Under the pieces are notes generated by a model. It saw nothing but the letters and a program-made list of their open reading frames with translations, was not told where the DNA came from and ran no database searches. From positions 4,383,539 to 4,447,538 of the forward strand of contig NC_009633.1 of assembly GCF_000016985.1 (NCBI RefSeq): a DNA stretch of 64,000 nt. The letters run 5' to 3'. Positions within the stretch are counted from its first letter, which is position 1, and each line of letters starts with the position of its first letter. Of this stretch, positions 25,226 to 34,347 are shown piece after piece. Source of the DNA: Alkaliphilus metalliredigens QYMF. Its GTDB lineage: Bacteria; Bacillota; Clostridia; Peptostreptococcales; Natronincolaceae. A program made the position numbers and the translations under genes.

Positions 25226-27052
25226 TTATTCAACTGTTACTGATTTCGCGAGATTTTTGGGTTTATCCACGTCTGCTCCTCTGGCTACTGCTATATAATA
25301 TGCAAATAGTTGTAGTGGAATCACAGACAGGATTGGTGACAATTCATCCATGGTATTAGGAATATAGATCACTGCATCGGCAGATTTTTCAATCTCCTGA
25401 TTCCCTTCCTGGGCAACACCGATGACATATGCTCCTCTGGCTTTGACTTCCTTCATATTGGAAAGCATTTTGTCGTAAAGATAATCATGGGTGGCCAATG
25501 CAACCACTAATGTTCCTTCTTCTATTAAGGCAATTGTACCATGCTTTAACTCTCCAGCTGCGATAGCTTCAGAGTGAATGTATGAGATTTCCTTTAGTTT
25601 CAAAGAACCTTCTCTCCCTACATGATCATCTATTCCTCTACCAATGTAGAAAACATTTTCATTGTGAAATTGTTGATCTGCAAGTTTTTGGATATTCTCT
25701 ATATTTTCTAATAGGGTTTCTACCTTTTCTGGTAGTGCTTTTAGCTCTGTTAATACTTCATCGTATTTTTCCTTTGTCACAGTTCCTTTTTTAATTCCCA
25801 TATTTAACGCAATGAGATACATGGCCATCAATTGTGTTGTGTATGCCTTTGTTGAAGCAACAGCAATTTCTGGTCCTGCCCAAGTATAAAACACATCATC
25901 TGCTTCTCTAGAAATACGACTTCCAACAACATTGGTCACTGCCATAATTCGAGCTCCCTTTTCCTTTGCTTCTCGTAGGGCTGCTAGTGTATCTGCAGTC
26001 TCTCCCGATTGACTGACAGCAATAAATAGTGTCTTATCATCCACAAATGGATCTCGATATCTAAATTCTGAAGCAACATCGACTTCCACAGGAATCCTAG
26101 CAAACTTCTCTATGGCATATCTTCCTACAAGTCCTGCATGATAAGCAGTTCCGCATGCAACAATAACCACTTTATTGATTTTTTCTAAATCTTCTTTTGT
26201 CAACTTGATATCGTCCAATATGATCTCATTGTTTTCATTGATTCTTGGTGACAATGTGTCCTTTAATGCCTTAGGTTGCTCATAGATTTCCTTCAGCATA
26301 AAGTGTGGATACCCACCTTTTTCAGCTGCTTCCACATCCCAAGTCACTTCAAAAATCTCTCTCTCTACTTTTCGTCCTAATTCATCTAATATTTCAATGT
26401 TATTTTCATCTATGATGGCCATTTCTCCATCATTTAAAAAATAAACTTCCTTTGTGTACTTTAAAATAGCTGGGATATCAGAAGCAATGAAGTTTTCTCC
26501 CTTTCCAATTCCCACAACCAAAGGGCTATCCTTTCTCACAGCCACTAAACGATCGGGATGCTTTCTGCTGATAACTCCGATGGCATAAGCGCCTTCCATT
26601 CTCTTGACTGCTTCTTGAACAGCCTTAACAATGTCTCCCTCATAATAGTAGTCTACTAAATGAGCAATCACTTCAGTATCTGTCTCGGATTTAAACTCTT
26701 TTCCTTCTTCAATTAGCCATTCCTTTAGCTTCATGTAGTTTTCAATAATCCCATTGTGAACAACTGCAATGTCCCCTGATCCATTTACATGGGGATGGGA
26801 ATTGACATCATTGGGTTCTCCGTGGGTTGCCCATCTTGTATGCCCGATTCCTAAACTCCCTTTAATTGGAACATTTTTTAAGTGTTCTTCTAATATACTT
26901 AATCTGCCTTTATATTTTCTAACATCAAGTTTATTATTGTCATAAATCGCCACTCCAGCAGAATCATATCCTCGATACTCTAATTTTTCTAATCCATCTA
27001 CTAAAATGGCCGCGGCCTCCTGCTTTCCTATATATCCAACAATACCACACAT
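25226..27052 (-). CDS. glmS: Glutamine-fructose-6-phosphate aminotransferase (isomerising)
   Basis: 608 residues, normal length. It makes glucosamine-6-phosphate from fructose-6-phosphate and glutamine, feeding cell-wall precursors. The N-terminal Ntn glutaminase starts with Cys2 (MCGIVGYIG). Two SIS domains follow (VSQSGETADTLAAL) and the C-terminus is KSVTVE. The ATG at 27052 follows GAGGAGA. The self-cleaving ribozyme upstream gives product-feedback control. Confidence 0.97.
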   Translation of the reverse strand: MCGIVGYIGKQEAAAILVDGLEKLEYRGYDSAGVAIYDNNKLDVRKYKGRLSILEEHLKNVPIKGSLGIGHTRWATHGEPNDVNSHPHVNGSGDIAVVHNGIIENYMKLKEWLIEEGKEFKSETDTEVIAHLVDYYYEGDIVKAVQEAVKRMEGAYAIGVISRKHPDRLVAVRKDSPLVVGIGKGENFIASDIPAILKYTKEVYFLNDGEMAIIDENNIEILDELGRKVEREIFEVTWDVEAAEKGGYPHFMLKEIYEQPKALKDTLSPRINENNEIILDDIKLTKEDLEKINKVVIVACGTAYHAGLVGRYAIEKFARIPVEVDVASEFRYRDPFVDDKTLFIAVSQSGETADTLAALREAKEKGARIMAVTNVVGSRISREADDVFYTWAGPEIAVASTKAYTTQLMAMYLIALNMGIKKGTVTKEKYDEVLTELKALPEKVETLLENIENIQKLADQQFHNENVFYIGRGIDDHVGREGSLKLKEISYIHSEAIAAGELKHGTIALIEEGTLVVALATHDYLYDKMLSNMKEVKARGAYVIGVAQEGNQEIEKSADAVIYIPNTMDELSPILSVIPLQLFAYYIAVARGADVDKPKNLAKSVTVE

Positions 27053-27187
27053 AATTTAGTCTCCTCTCGACTTTTAAATGATTAGTCTTCTCTTATTTTC
27101 TCAAAAAAACTTTCAAATTATCACACTTCACAATAACTGTTACAAAAAAAACATGAACAATGAAGCCTCTAAAAATACGTTATGTAT

Positions 27188-27349
27188 TTTCACAGACCTT
27201 TCACCTGAGTCTCTTTGTACTATCAATTGCTTGATAGCTTTGTAGACTCGTTATCGGTGGTGACTACACCGCAGGGCATCCGCCGAACTTCGATAAACCC
27301 TGTCCCTCGTCAACTCAAGTATTTTCCGTCCTACTTAAGTTCAGGCGCT
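27188..27349 (-). ncRNA. glmS self-cleaving ribozyme
   Basis: The minus strand begins A/GCGCCTGAACT (cleavage before GCGCC at 27348) and contains GTTGACGAGG, GGTTTATCGAAGTTCGGCGG and ATGCCCTGCGG, all core elements of the class. The glucosamine-6-phosphate cofactor triggers cleavage, after which the glmS mRNA is degraded. The usual P3/P4 extension ends near 27188. Confidence 0.95.
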
Positions 27350-27355
27350 TTCTTT

Positions 27356-27379
27356 TTAATTTTCAATGATTTTCGTCAT
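27356..27379 (-). CDS. Possible 7-residue leader peptide before the ribozyme
   Basis: ATG at 27379, seven codons (MTKIIEN), TAA at 27356-27358. AAGGAGGG sits at the ideal distance. The stop is only seven bases before the ribozyme cleavage site, so ribosomes would reach the cleavage point. Could be chance, but the ribosome binding site is one of the best in the window. Confidence 0.4.
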   Translation of the reverse strand: MTKIIEN

Positions 27380-27407
27380 AACATCCCTCCTTCATATCAT
27401 TTTTATT

Positions 27408-27435
27408 CTGGGATTAGTTTCTCATCTAACCCCAG
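27408..27435. other. Stable hairpin between glmM and the glmS leader
   Basis: CTGGGGTTAG / CTAATCCCAG with an 8-base loop and no T run, so probably not a simple terminator. It may protect or process the glmM mRNA end. Confidence 0.4.
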
Positions 27436-27447
27436 GCGCACCACAGG

Positions 27448-28794
27448 TTACCCTAATTTTGACTCAATAAGCTGGGCCAATCCATGTGCTAACACTTCTA
27501 GCTCTGCTTGTTCTTGGCCTTCTAGCATGACTCGAACCAGTGGCTCGGTTCCAGAAGGACGAATTAGCACTCTTCCAACTCCGTTCATTTTTTCTTCGAT
27601 CATTTTGATTTCGCCCATAATGACTTCATCTTCCATATAAGCTAACTTATTTTCATTTTTCACCTTGGCATTGACTAATACTTGGGGATAGGAAGTCATC
27701 ATTCCTGAAAGCTCGGATAATGTCTTGCCTGACTCCTTTACAGTGGCAATTAATTGAAGTGCTGTCAAAAGACCATCTCCTGTGGTATTATACTTCAAAA
27801 ATATAATATGCCCGGATTGTTCTCCCCCCAATGTGTAGCCTTCTTTTATCATTTCTTCTAATACGTAGCGATCTCCAACCTTTGTTTTAACCACTTGACA
27901 GCCTTGCTCCTTCATGGCAAGATCTAGTCCGATATTACTCATAACAGTAGCAACGATTGTATTTTTATTTAGTATATGCTTTTCGTTTAAGTTTGTGCCA
28001 CAAATAGCCATCATGCTGTCTCCATCAACGATTGCTCCTGTATTGTCTACAGCGATTAATCGATCTGCATCACCATCAAAAGACAATCCAACATCTGCCT
28101 TGTTTTCCTTCACTAGCCTTTGAACAACCTCTGGATGTGTGGAACCACATCCCTCATTGATATTCATTCCATCCGGTTGATCATTAACAATGATGACCTC
28201 TGCTCCTAGTTCCTTTAATAGTTGTGGTGCTGCTTCGTAAACCGCACCATTCCCAAGGTCCATTGCAATCTTTAATCCTTCAAATCTGCATTCAATAGTT
28301 GTTTTCAAATAGTCCATATATAATCGAGTGGCTTCCTTGAGCTCAATCCGTTTTCCTACAGCGGCCCCAGTTACCCGATTCTCGATTTCTTCATTATTTA
28401 AAATATAGGTTTCAATTTGTTCTTCGATTTCATCAGGTAATTTATACCCTTGGTGATTAAAAAATTTAATCCCATTGTACTCTGCAGGATTATGTGATGC
28501 AGAAATAACAATTCCACAATTGCCTTGTAATTCTCTTGTCAAATAGGCCACTGCTGGCGTTGGAATCACACCTAAATCGATAACATCTACCCCCATGGAT
28601 AAAAATCCCGAGGTGATGGCTGAAGTCAGTAGGTCTCCTGAAATCCGAGTATCTCGACCAATCACTACCTTTGCATCTTTTGCTCCCTTTATAAGTACAT
28701 AGGCGCCTACGCGTCCTAACTGATAAGCTAATTCTGGTGTTAATTCTTCATTGGCTATGCCACGAATCCCATCGGTTCCAAATAGTTTTCCCAT
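27448..28794 (-). CDS. glmM: Phosphoglucosamine mutase
   Basis: 448 residues. Converts glucosamine-6-phosphate to glucosamine-1-phosphate. The active-site phosphoserine is Ser100 in ISASHNPAEYNG, the metal loop is DGDADR, and the phosphate-binding loop is RPSGTEPLVRVM near the C-terminus. The start is supported by AGGAGGCG. Usually found directly after cdaA-cdaR, which here lie 10.6 kb upstream. Confidence 0.97.
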   Translation of the reverse strand: MGKLFGTDGIRGIANEELTPELAYQLGRVGAYVLIKGAKDAKVVIGRDTRISGDLLTSAITSGFLSMGVDVIDLGVIPTPAVAYLTRELQGNCGIVISASHNPAEYNGIKFFNHQGYKLPDEIEEQIETYILNNEEIENRVTGAAVGKRIELKEATRLYMDYLKTTIECRFEGLKIAMDLGNGAVYEAAPQLLKELGAEVIIVNDQPDGMNINEGCGSTHPEVVQRLVKENKADVGLSFDGDADRLIAVDNTGAIVDGDSMMAICGTNLNEKHILNKNTIVATVMSNIGLDLAMKEQGCQVVKTKVGDRYVLEEMIKEGYTLGGEQSGHIIFLKYNTTGDGLLTALQLIATVKESGKTLSELSGMMTSYPQVLVNAKVKNENKLAYMEDEVIMGEIKMIEEKMNGVGRVLIRPSGTEPLVRVMLEGQEQAELEVLAHGLAQLIESKLG

Positions 28795-28828
28795 GCTTAT
28801 TAACGCCTCCTGTACGAGTATCTAGTCA

Positions 28829-28857
28829 ATTTTATCACATATGTATTTTAAACTCAA
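28829..28857 (-). promoter_or_regulatory. Putative glmM promoter
   Basis: TTGAGT (28852-28857) and TAAAAT (28829-28834), 17-nt spacer. Confidence 0.5.
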
Positions 28858-28955
28858 TAAAGAATGAAATATAATCCAATATATTACATTCTAATAATAA
28901 GTAAAAAGAGCGCCTTCGACGCTTTCGCTAGGAAAGCATAACTTTCCTATTGCAT

Positions 28956-28988
28956 AAAAAAACAGGAAGGCCTAGACCTTCCTGTTTC
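28956..28988 (-). terminator. Terminator after the CstA-type gene
   Basis: AAACAGGAAGG / CCTTCCTGTTT hairpin followed by TTTT on the minus strand. Confidence 0.85.
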
Positions 28989-29002
28989 CTTACTTTTCAT
29001 CA

Positions 29003-30619
29003 CTATGCCTTTGTAGTTTCTTCATCCTTCTTTGATAGATGAATATACCCTTGGTATGCCAATACTAATGCTAATCCAAATAGTACAACTGGGAATAGAA
29101 CCAGTATCCAATTACCCTTAGCTACATTATCCCGGATTAAGAATCCTAACGCTAACAATGTGACTGAGAACATAAAAATCATTGGGAAAATAAACATGAT
29201 ATTATTTTTGCCTGTTTTCTTAAGCCATACTGCGATGGCCATTAAGGCTAATGCCGCTAATAATTGATTTGCAGACCCAAATATTGGCCAAATCGCCTGC
29301 CAGGAGGTAACCGCCAATAATCCACCTAACCCAGCTGTAATTCCTGTTGCTACATACATATTTGTTAATGGATTCTTTTTGTCTGCATCCTCTTGAGCGA
29401 AAAATTCTTGTAAAATAAATCTCCCTAATCTTGTGGCTGTATCTAGACTTGTTAAGGCAAAGGCCGATACAGCTAAGGCAACAAATGATTTGCCTATGGT
29501 GAAGTCTATTCCAAAGCTAGTCATAAATACGGCTATCCCATCTGAAAAAACATTTACGGGTCCTCCATTTGCCAATAAAGCAGTTAGTTGATCCTGTGAT
29601 ATATAGGCTGCTGTAATGATTGCCACTGTAGCCAATACCCCTTCTATCAACATACTACCGTAACCAACAATTTTTGCATCACTTTCTCTATCCAGTTGTT
29701 TCGAGGTGGTTCCCGACCCTACCAAGGAGTGGAATCCTGAAATTGCCCCACAGGCAACTAAAACAAATAACATTGGAAATAAATATTGTCCTCCAACGTT
29801 AAAACCAGTGTACCCAGCCAGCACAATCCTTGGTCTAGAAATAAGCAACCCTAATACTGCACCTGCCATCATGAAGTATAATAAATATGAATTCAAGTAA
29901 TCTCTAGGCTGTAGTAATATCCAAACAGGTGTAACAGAAGCTACAAAAATATACCCTAATAAAATCACGATCCAAGCATTTCTACTCAATATCATTGGAA
30001 ACATGTTTCCCATTGCAATACATCCAAACAACAGTATAATCCCAACCACACTTCCTATACCAAGTGAAACCCCTCTTCTATGAACCGCAAAACCAAATAC
30101 AACCGCTAATCCAATAAATAGAACGGAAGCTGTTGCTGCTTGGGGAACACTAACAAATGTATTTGCAACGATATTAGTAAATGCCGCTACAACAAGTAAC
30201 AGTGTCAACCAAGCAAATCCTGCAAATAATCGTTTACCACTTCTACCCATATTGGCTTCAATTACTTCTCCGATTGATTTTCCATCATGTCTAATAGATG
30301 CAACTAGAGAGCCATAATCTTGCACGCCACCAAAGAAAATACTTCCTACAATAATCCAAAGTAATACGGGAATCCAACCAAATATTGCCGCAGCAATGGG
30401 TCCTACAATGGGACCAGCTCCTGCTATAGAGGCAAAATGGTGGCCTAATAATACTGGTGATTTGGCAGGCACATAATCCACGCCATCACCTCTTGTGTGG
30501 GCCGGCGTCCTTTTCCCATCATCTACTCCCCACTGTTTTGATAGCCAAGCGCCATAGGTTACATAAGCAATTAAAAAAGCTACAATTGAAATGAGTACTA
30601 AAACTAATGCATTCATCAT
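29003..30619 (-). CDS. cstA: CstA family transporter
   Basis: 538 residues, about 15 membrane spans. Carries the CstA phrases GHHFASIAGAGPIVGPIAAA and CGAISGFHSLVGSGTTSKQL. Family members import peptides or pyruvate on carbon starvation. In an amino-acid fermenter, uptake of peptides or pyruvate would fit the neighbouring VOR/Buk operon. Start MMNALVL. A GGGGGATT ribosome binding site precedes it. It has its own terminator. Confidence 0.9.
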   Translation of the reverse strand: MMNALVLVLISIVAFLIAYVTYGAWLSKQWGVDDGKRTPAHTRGDGVDYVPAKSPVLLGHHFASIAGAGPIVGPIAAAIFGWIPVLLWIIVGSIFFGGVQDYGSLVASIRHDGKSIGEVIEANMGRSGKRLFAGFAWLTLLLVVAAFTNIVANTFVSVPQAATASVLFIGLAVVFGFAVHRRGVSLGIGSVVGIILLFGCIAMGNMFPMILSRNAWIVILLGYIFVASVTPVWILLQPRDYLNSYLLYFMMAGAVLGLLISRPRIVLAGYTGFNVGGQYLFPMLFVLVACGAISGFHSLVGSGTTSKQLDRESDAKIVGYGSMLIEGVLATVAIITAAYISQDQLTALLANGGPVNVFSDGIAVFMTSFGIDFTIGKSFVALAVSAFALTSLDTATRLGRFILQEFFAQEDADKKNPLTNMYVATGITAGLGGLLAVTSWQAIWPIFGSANQLLAALALMAIAVWLKKTGKNNIMFIFPMIFMFSVTLLALGFLIRDNVAKGNWILVLFPVVLFGLALVLAYQGYIHLSKKDEETTKA

Positions 30620-30648
30620 AATCCCCCTTTACAATTTTTTTAACCTAT

Positions 30649-30870
30649 CTATTCAACCTCATAAAACCTTTGAACCTCCCTTCCTCTTTTAATAGTTATC
30701 ATAAAACCTTTCTCAAGGTCTATTACCAATAGTCTGACATGAGACTTTCCAAAGATATCAAAATCTATATTTTTATAAGTATATGCGTTCACAATGTCGA
30801 AATATTTCGATATTCTTTTAAAGTAGTGTTTTTTGAGTTGTTCACTTTTTAAATATTCAAAAAAACTCAT
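30649..30870 (-). CDS. Small hypothetical protein
   Basis: 73 residues from ATG 30870 (MSFFEYLKSEQLKKHYFKRI) to a strand-rich end (RLLVIDLEKGFMITIKRGRE). The longer open frame upstream runs into the VOR terminator. No good ribosome binding site is seen, so this is only moderately supported. Confidence 0.4.
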   Translation of the reverse strand: MSFFEYLKSEQLKKHYFKRISKYFDIVNAYTYKNIDFDIFGKSHVRLLVIDLEKGFMITIKRGREVQRFYEVE

Positions 30871-30901
30871 CAATAATTGAATAGAATCATGAAAATGACA
30901 T

Positions 30902-30941
30902 AAAAAAATATCCTGACTCAATTGAGTCAGGATATTTTTCA
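30902..30941 (-). terminator. Terminator of the VOR operon
   Basis: AATATCCTGACTC / GAGTCAGGATATT hairpin followed by TTTTT, directly after the gamma subunit stop. Confidence 0.9.
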
Positions 30942-30947
30942 AAGTAA

Positions 30948-31496
30948 TTAAGCTTGAGCTACACATGAGGCTCCACGCTTAAGCGCTTCTTCATTTAATG
31001 GGATTAGATGTTGTTTTCCCGGTCCATATACTTTTTTAAAGGCTTCAATAATAGAATCAACTGATACTGTTTTGGTTAACTCTAAATAAGCACCTAGCAT
31101 TACCATGTTAGCAACTCTAGCATTTCCGATCTCATTAGCAATTTCATTTGCTGGAATATAATATGCATCAAGATCATCTCTATTTGTTTTTTGCTCAATT
31201 AGAGAGCTGTTGATCAATATTCTTCCGCCTTTGATGATATTGTTCTGAAACTTTGTTAGAGATGGAAGGTTCATTACAATTGCCGTGGTTGCATCCTCTG
31301 TAATAATCGGAGAACCTACCTGCTTATCTGATACGATGACTGCACAGTTTGCAGTTCCTCCACGCATTTCAGGCCCATAGGAAGGTAACCAAGAAACTTG
31401 TTTTTCTTCAATCATTCCTGAATATGTTAATAACTGACCCATGGACATAACCCCTTGTCCACCGAACCCTGCCATAATTATTTTTTCAGTTGCCAT
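30948..31496 (-). CDS. 2-oxoacid:ferredoxin oxidoreductase, gamma subunit
   Basis: 182 residues. IIMAGFGGQGVMSMGQLLTY is the hallmark of the gamma subunit, followed by SWLPSYGPEMRGGTANCAVI. With alpha, beta and the ferredoxin-like delta it oxidatively decarboxylates a 2-oxoacid to acyl-CoA and reduces ferredoxin. It starts one base after the beta subunit stop. The link to ptb/buk favours branched-chain 2-oxoacids (VOR). Confidence 0.88.
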   Translation of the reverse strand: MATEKIIMAGFGGQGVMSMGQLLTYSGMIEEKQVSWLPSYGPEMRGGTANCAVIVSDKQVGSPIITEDATTAIVMNLPSLTKFQNNIIKGGRILINSSLIEQKTNRDDLDAYYIPANEIANEIGNARVANMVMLGAYLELTKTVSVDSIIEAFKKVYGPGKQHLIPLNEEALKRGASCVAQA

Positions 31497-31497
31497 A

Positions 31498-32244
31498 TTA
31501 TTTACCCTCCTCTGGTGTTCGGAAGTTTCCTAGTGGATAGTATGGAAGCATGTTTTCCTCTAACCATTGTAACGATTCTACTGGAGTTAATCCCCAGTTT
31601 GTAGGACATGTAGATAATACCTCTACAATACCGAATCCTTTTCCTTCTAGTTGAATCTCAAAGGCCTTTTTAATGGCTTTCTTAGCTTTTCTAATATTGG
31701 GTACATTGTGTACGGAAACTCTTTCCACAAAGACTGCGCCATCAATCGTTGCTAACATTTCAGACATTTTTAAAGGCATTCCTGTTGTTGCTGCATCTCT
31801 ACCCAATGGAGCTGTTGTGGCCTTCTGTCCAATTAATGTAGTTGGTGCCATTTGGCCACCAGTCATTCCGTAGATTGCATTGTTTACAAAGATAGTTGTA
31901 AACTTCTCTGATCTATGGGCCGCATGAATAATTTCAGCAGTACCAATGGAAGCTAAATCTCCATCTCCTTGGTATGTGAATACAACGTTCTTCGGTAAAA
32001 TTCTCTTAATTCCTGTGGCAACAGCTGGAGCTCTACCATGGGCTGCTTCATGCATGTCACAGTTAAAGTAGTCATAGGCTAATACAGAACATCCCACTGG
32101 CGCAACACCCACTGTTTCACCTAGAACACCTAGTTCTTCTAGTACCTCCCCTACTAATCTATGAATAATACCATGTGTACATCCAGGACAATAGTGAGTT
32201 TGCTTATCTGTTAAACCTTCTGTCTTTTTGAATACAACGGACAT
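31498..32244 (-). CDS. 2-oxoacid:ferredoxin oxidoreductase, beta (TPP) subunit
   Basis: 248 residues. Starts with HYCPGCTHGIIHRL and holds the thiamine-diphosphate motif QGDGDLASIGTAE followed by FVNNAIYGMTGGQMAPT. Its start overlaps the alpha stop by one base (TAATG), a sign of tight translational coupling. Confidence 0.9.
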   Translation of the reverse strand: MSVVFKKTEGLTDKQTHYCPGCTHGIIHRLVGEVLEELGVLGETVGVAPVGCSVLAYDYFNCDMHEAAHGRAPAVATGIKRILPKNVVFTYQGDGDLASIGTAEIIHAAHRSEKFTTIFVNNAIYGMTGGQMAPTTLIGQKATTAPLGRDAATTGMPLKMSEMLATIDGAVFVERVSVHNVPNIRKAKKAIKKAFEIQLEGKGFGIVEVLSTCPTNWGLTPVESLQWLEENMLPYYPLGNFRTPEEGK

Positions 32245-33305
32245 TATTTTACACCCCCTAAGATTTCCTTAGCATTTTTCATGATTTCTTCTGGTGAAGG
32301 AATCATTCCGCCAGGTCTACCGTAGAAGTGTACTGGTAATCTACCTTCATTTGCAATCTTAACATCGTCAACCATTTGTCCAGTACTCATTTCTACTGAT
32401 ATAATTGCCTTTGCTGATTCTGGAATGTCGGTGAAGGCTTTCATTGGGAAAGGCCATAAAGTAATGGGTCTAATTAACCCAGCTTTAATTCCTTCTTCTC
32501 GAAGTGCATCCACTGCATTTTTAACAATTCTTGAAGTTGTTCCATAGGCTACAAATACAACCTCTGCATCATCCATTTGATACATTTCATGTCTTACTTC
32601 CTTCTTCTCCATATCCTTATACTTTGCATCTAATCTCCAGTTGTGCTTTTCAAGCTCTGCTGGATCTAGGGCAAGAGAGTTAATGATATTTGGCTTTCTT
32701 TTTCCCTTTGTTCCTGTTGTTGCCCAATCCTTAGCAGGTAAGTCTCTCTTGGTAGGCTCGTTAAACTCAACAGGCTCCATCATTTGTCCAGTCATACCGT
32801 CTGCTAGAATCAGCACTGGATTTCTATAATAATCTGCTACGTTAAAGGCTTCAATTGTTAAATCTACTGCTTCTTGTATTGTCGCTGGTGCATACACTAA
32901 ATGTCTGTAGTCTCCGTTTCCGCCACCTCTTGTAGACATGAAATAATCTGCTTGAGATGGTTGAATTCCACCTAGTCCTGGGCCCCCACGACTGATGTTG
33001 ACGATCACACATGGTAGTTCTGCTCCTGCAATATATGAAATTCCCTCTTGCTTTAAAGCCATTCCTGGAGAAGATGATGAAGTCATTACCCGAGCACCTG
33101 TTCCTGCTCCACCATAAATCATATTGATTGCTGCTACTTCTGATTCTGCTTGTACAAATACCCCTTCAACCTTAGGTAATTCCTTTGACATAAACTCAGG
33201 TAATTCATTTTGTGGTGTAATTGGGTAACCGAAGAAGTATTTACATCCTGCCTTAATTGCAGCTGCACCAATCGCTTCGTTCCCTTTCATTAAAACTTTA
33301 GCCAT
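32244..33305 (-). CDS. vorB: 2-oxoacid:ferredoxin oxidoreductase, alpha subunit (VorB-like)
   Basis: 353 residues. MKGNEAIGAAAIKAGCKYFF, YPITPQNELPEFMS, and SSSPGMALKQEGISYIAGAE are typical of VorB/KorA alpha subunits binding the pyrimidine end of TPP. Annotated VorB proteins in clostridia share this layout with a separate small ferredoxin subunit. Ribosome binding site GGAGGGAAAAAC precedes ATG 33305. Confidence 0.88.
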   Translation of the reverse strand: MAKVLMKGNEAIGAAAIKAGCKYFFGYPITPQNELPEFMSKELPKVEGVFVQAESEVAAINMIYGGAGTGARVMTSSSSPGMALKQEGISYIAGAELPCVIVNISRGGPGLGGIQPSQADYFMSTRGGGNGDYRHLVYAPATIQEAVDLTIEAFNVADYYRNPVLILADGMTGQMMEPVEFNEPTKRDLPAKDWATTGTKGKRKPNIINSLALDPAELEKHNWRLDAKYKDMEKKEVRHEMYQMDDAEVVFVAYGTTSRIVKNAVDALREEGIKAGLIRPITLWPFPMKAFTDIPESAKAIISVEMSTGQMVDDVKIANEGRLPVHFYGRPGGMIPSPEEIMKNAKEILGGVK

Positions 33306-33331
33306 GTTTTTCCCTCCTTACAATATTTTAT

Positions 33332-33559
33332 CTATTTATCTAATTTTTCTACGCCGATTACTGAATCTGGGCAAATTGTTGCACAGTTTGCACAGGCAAT
33401 ACATTTATCCATTTCATCTACTGTAGCTGGGTGATATCCCTTTGAATTGATTTTACTTTTGTTCATGACAACGATTTTCACTGGACAAGCTGTAACACAT
33501 AATTCGCAACCTTTGCATCGGTTTTCATCAAATGTTACTTTTCCTTTTGCTTTAGCCAT
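33332..33559 (-). CDS. 2x[4Fe-4S] ferredoxin subunit of VOR
   Basis: 75 residues with two CxxCxxCxxxCP clusters (CKGCELCVTACP and CIACANCATICP). Passes electrons from the TPP centre to free ferredoxin. First gene of the oxidoreductase set, 26 bp before vorB. Confidence 0.92.
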   Translation of the reverse strand: MAKAKGKVTFDENRCKGCELCVTACPVKIVVMNKSKINSKGYHPATVDEMDKCIACANCATICPDSVIGVEKLDK

Positions 33560-33661
33560 TTGAGAACCCTCCTTTTCAATTTAACTTTTATCTCTTCATT
33601 GAATCACATTATATATAAAAGCCTTCATCGATCAAAGATCTCCAGCATTGCAAACAAAATA

Positions 33662-34333
33662 CTACATCCATTTTTCTCTCATAATCATGTTGATGGTCAC
33701 GAACTCGCCCTCAAGATTTGCAGGTAGTTCACTGATCACTTCCGGAATGGCTGCGATATACTTGATTGGTATATTGCGTTTTTCTCCAACCTTTTTGCAA
33801 AGTTCTTGGCCCTTTAATACATCTTCTAGTGTGGTATGTCTCAGTAGATGGGTATTGTTGATCAAGCCAGTCACCTTTGCTCTAGCGGTTGCTTCAATGG
33901 ACTCAATAAGTGAAATGACGTCTTCCATGGTTTCAGTTCCAGGTCGATTGGCATTCACAACACAGAACATATCGTATAAACCGGGTTTAAGGTACTCTTC
34001 ATATCTTGCTAAAGTCCTTGCTCCTGCTGAGTCTCCCCCTACATCCAATACAAAATCATAACTTGTGTCTTGAAGTGGTCCTACAATGGCTCCGGATACA
34101 GCTGGAAGGTCTGAGCCTGATCCCTTCACATAACTTGAAATCACCTTGATTCCTTTATCTGTTAACAAGGAATGTTTTTCTCTACTTCTAAAGTAAGGGT
34201 TGACCACATCTAAGTCAGCCAAGGCTACTTTTTTATTCTCTCCAGCCAATCTGATGGCATAATTCACAGCAAATTCTGTTTTCCCGCTACCATAATGACC
34301 AATGATAATACGAACGCGATTATCCTTTAACAT
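33662..34333 (-). CDS. P-loop ATP-binding protein of unknown role
   Basis: 223 residues. Walker A IIGHYGSGKTEFAVN near residue 10, and ALADLDVVNPYFRSRE resembling the switch region of MinD/CobQ-type ATPases. Commonly found beside buk and VOR genes in clostridia. Function not established. ATG 34333 is preferred (AAAGGTG at good distance) over a GTG at 34345. It starts 14 bp after buk2. A 100-bp gap then separates it from the ferredoxin gene, without a clear terminator. Confidence 0.7.
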   Translation of the reverse strand: MLKDNRVRIIIGHYGSGKTEFAVNYAIRLAGENKKVALADLDVVNPYFRSREKHSLLTDKGIKVISSYVKGSGSDLPAVSGAIVGPLQDTSYDFVLDVGGDSAGARTLARYEEYLKPGLYDMFCVVNANRPGTETMEDVISLIESIEATARAKVTGLINNTHLLRHTTLEDVLKGQELCKKVGEKRNIPIKYIAAIPEVISELPANLEGEFVTINMIMREKWM

Positions 34334-34347
34334 TGGTTTCAACACCT

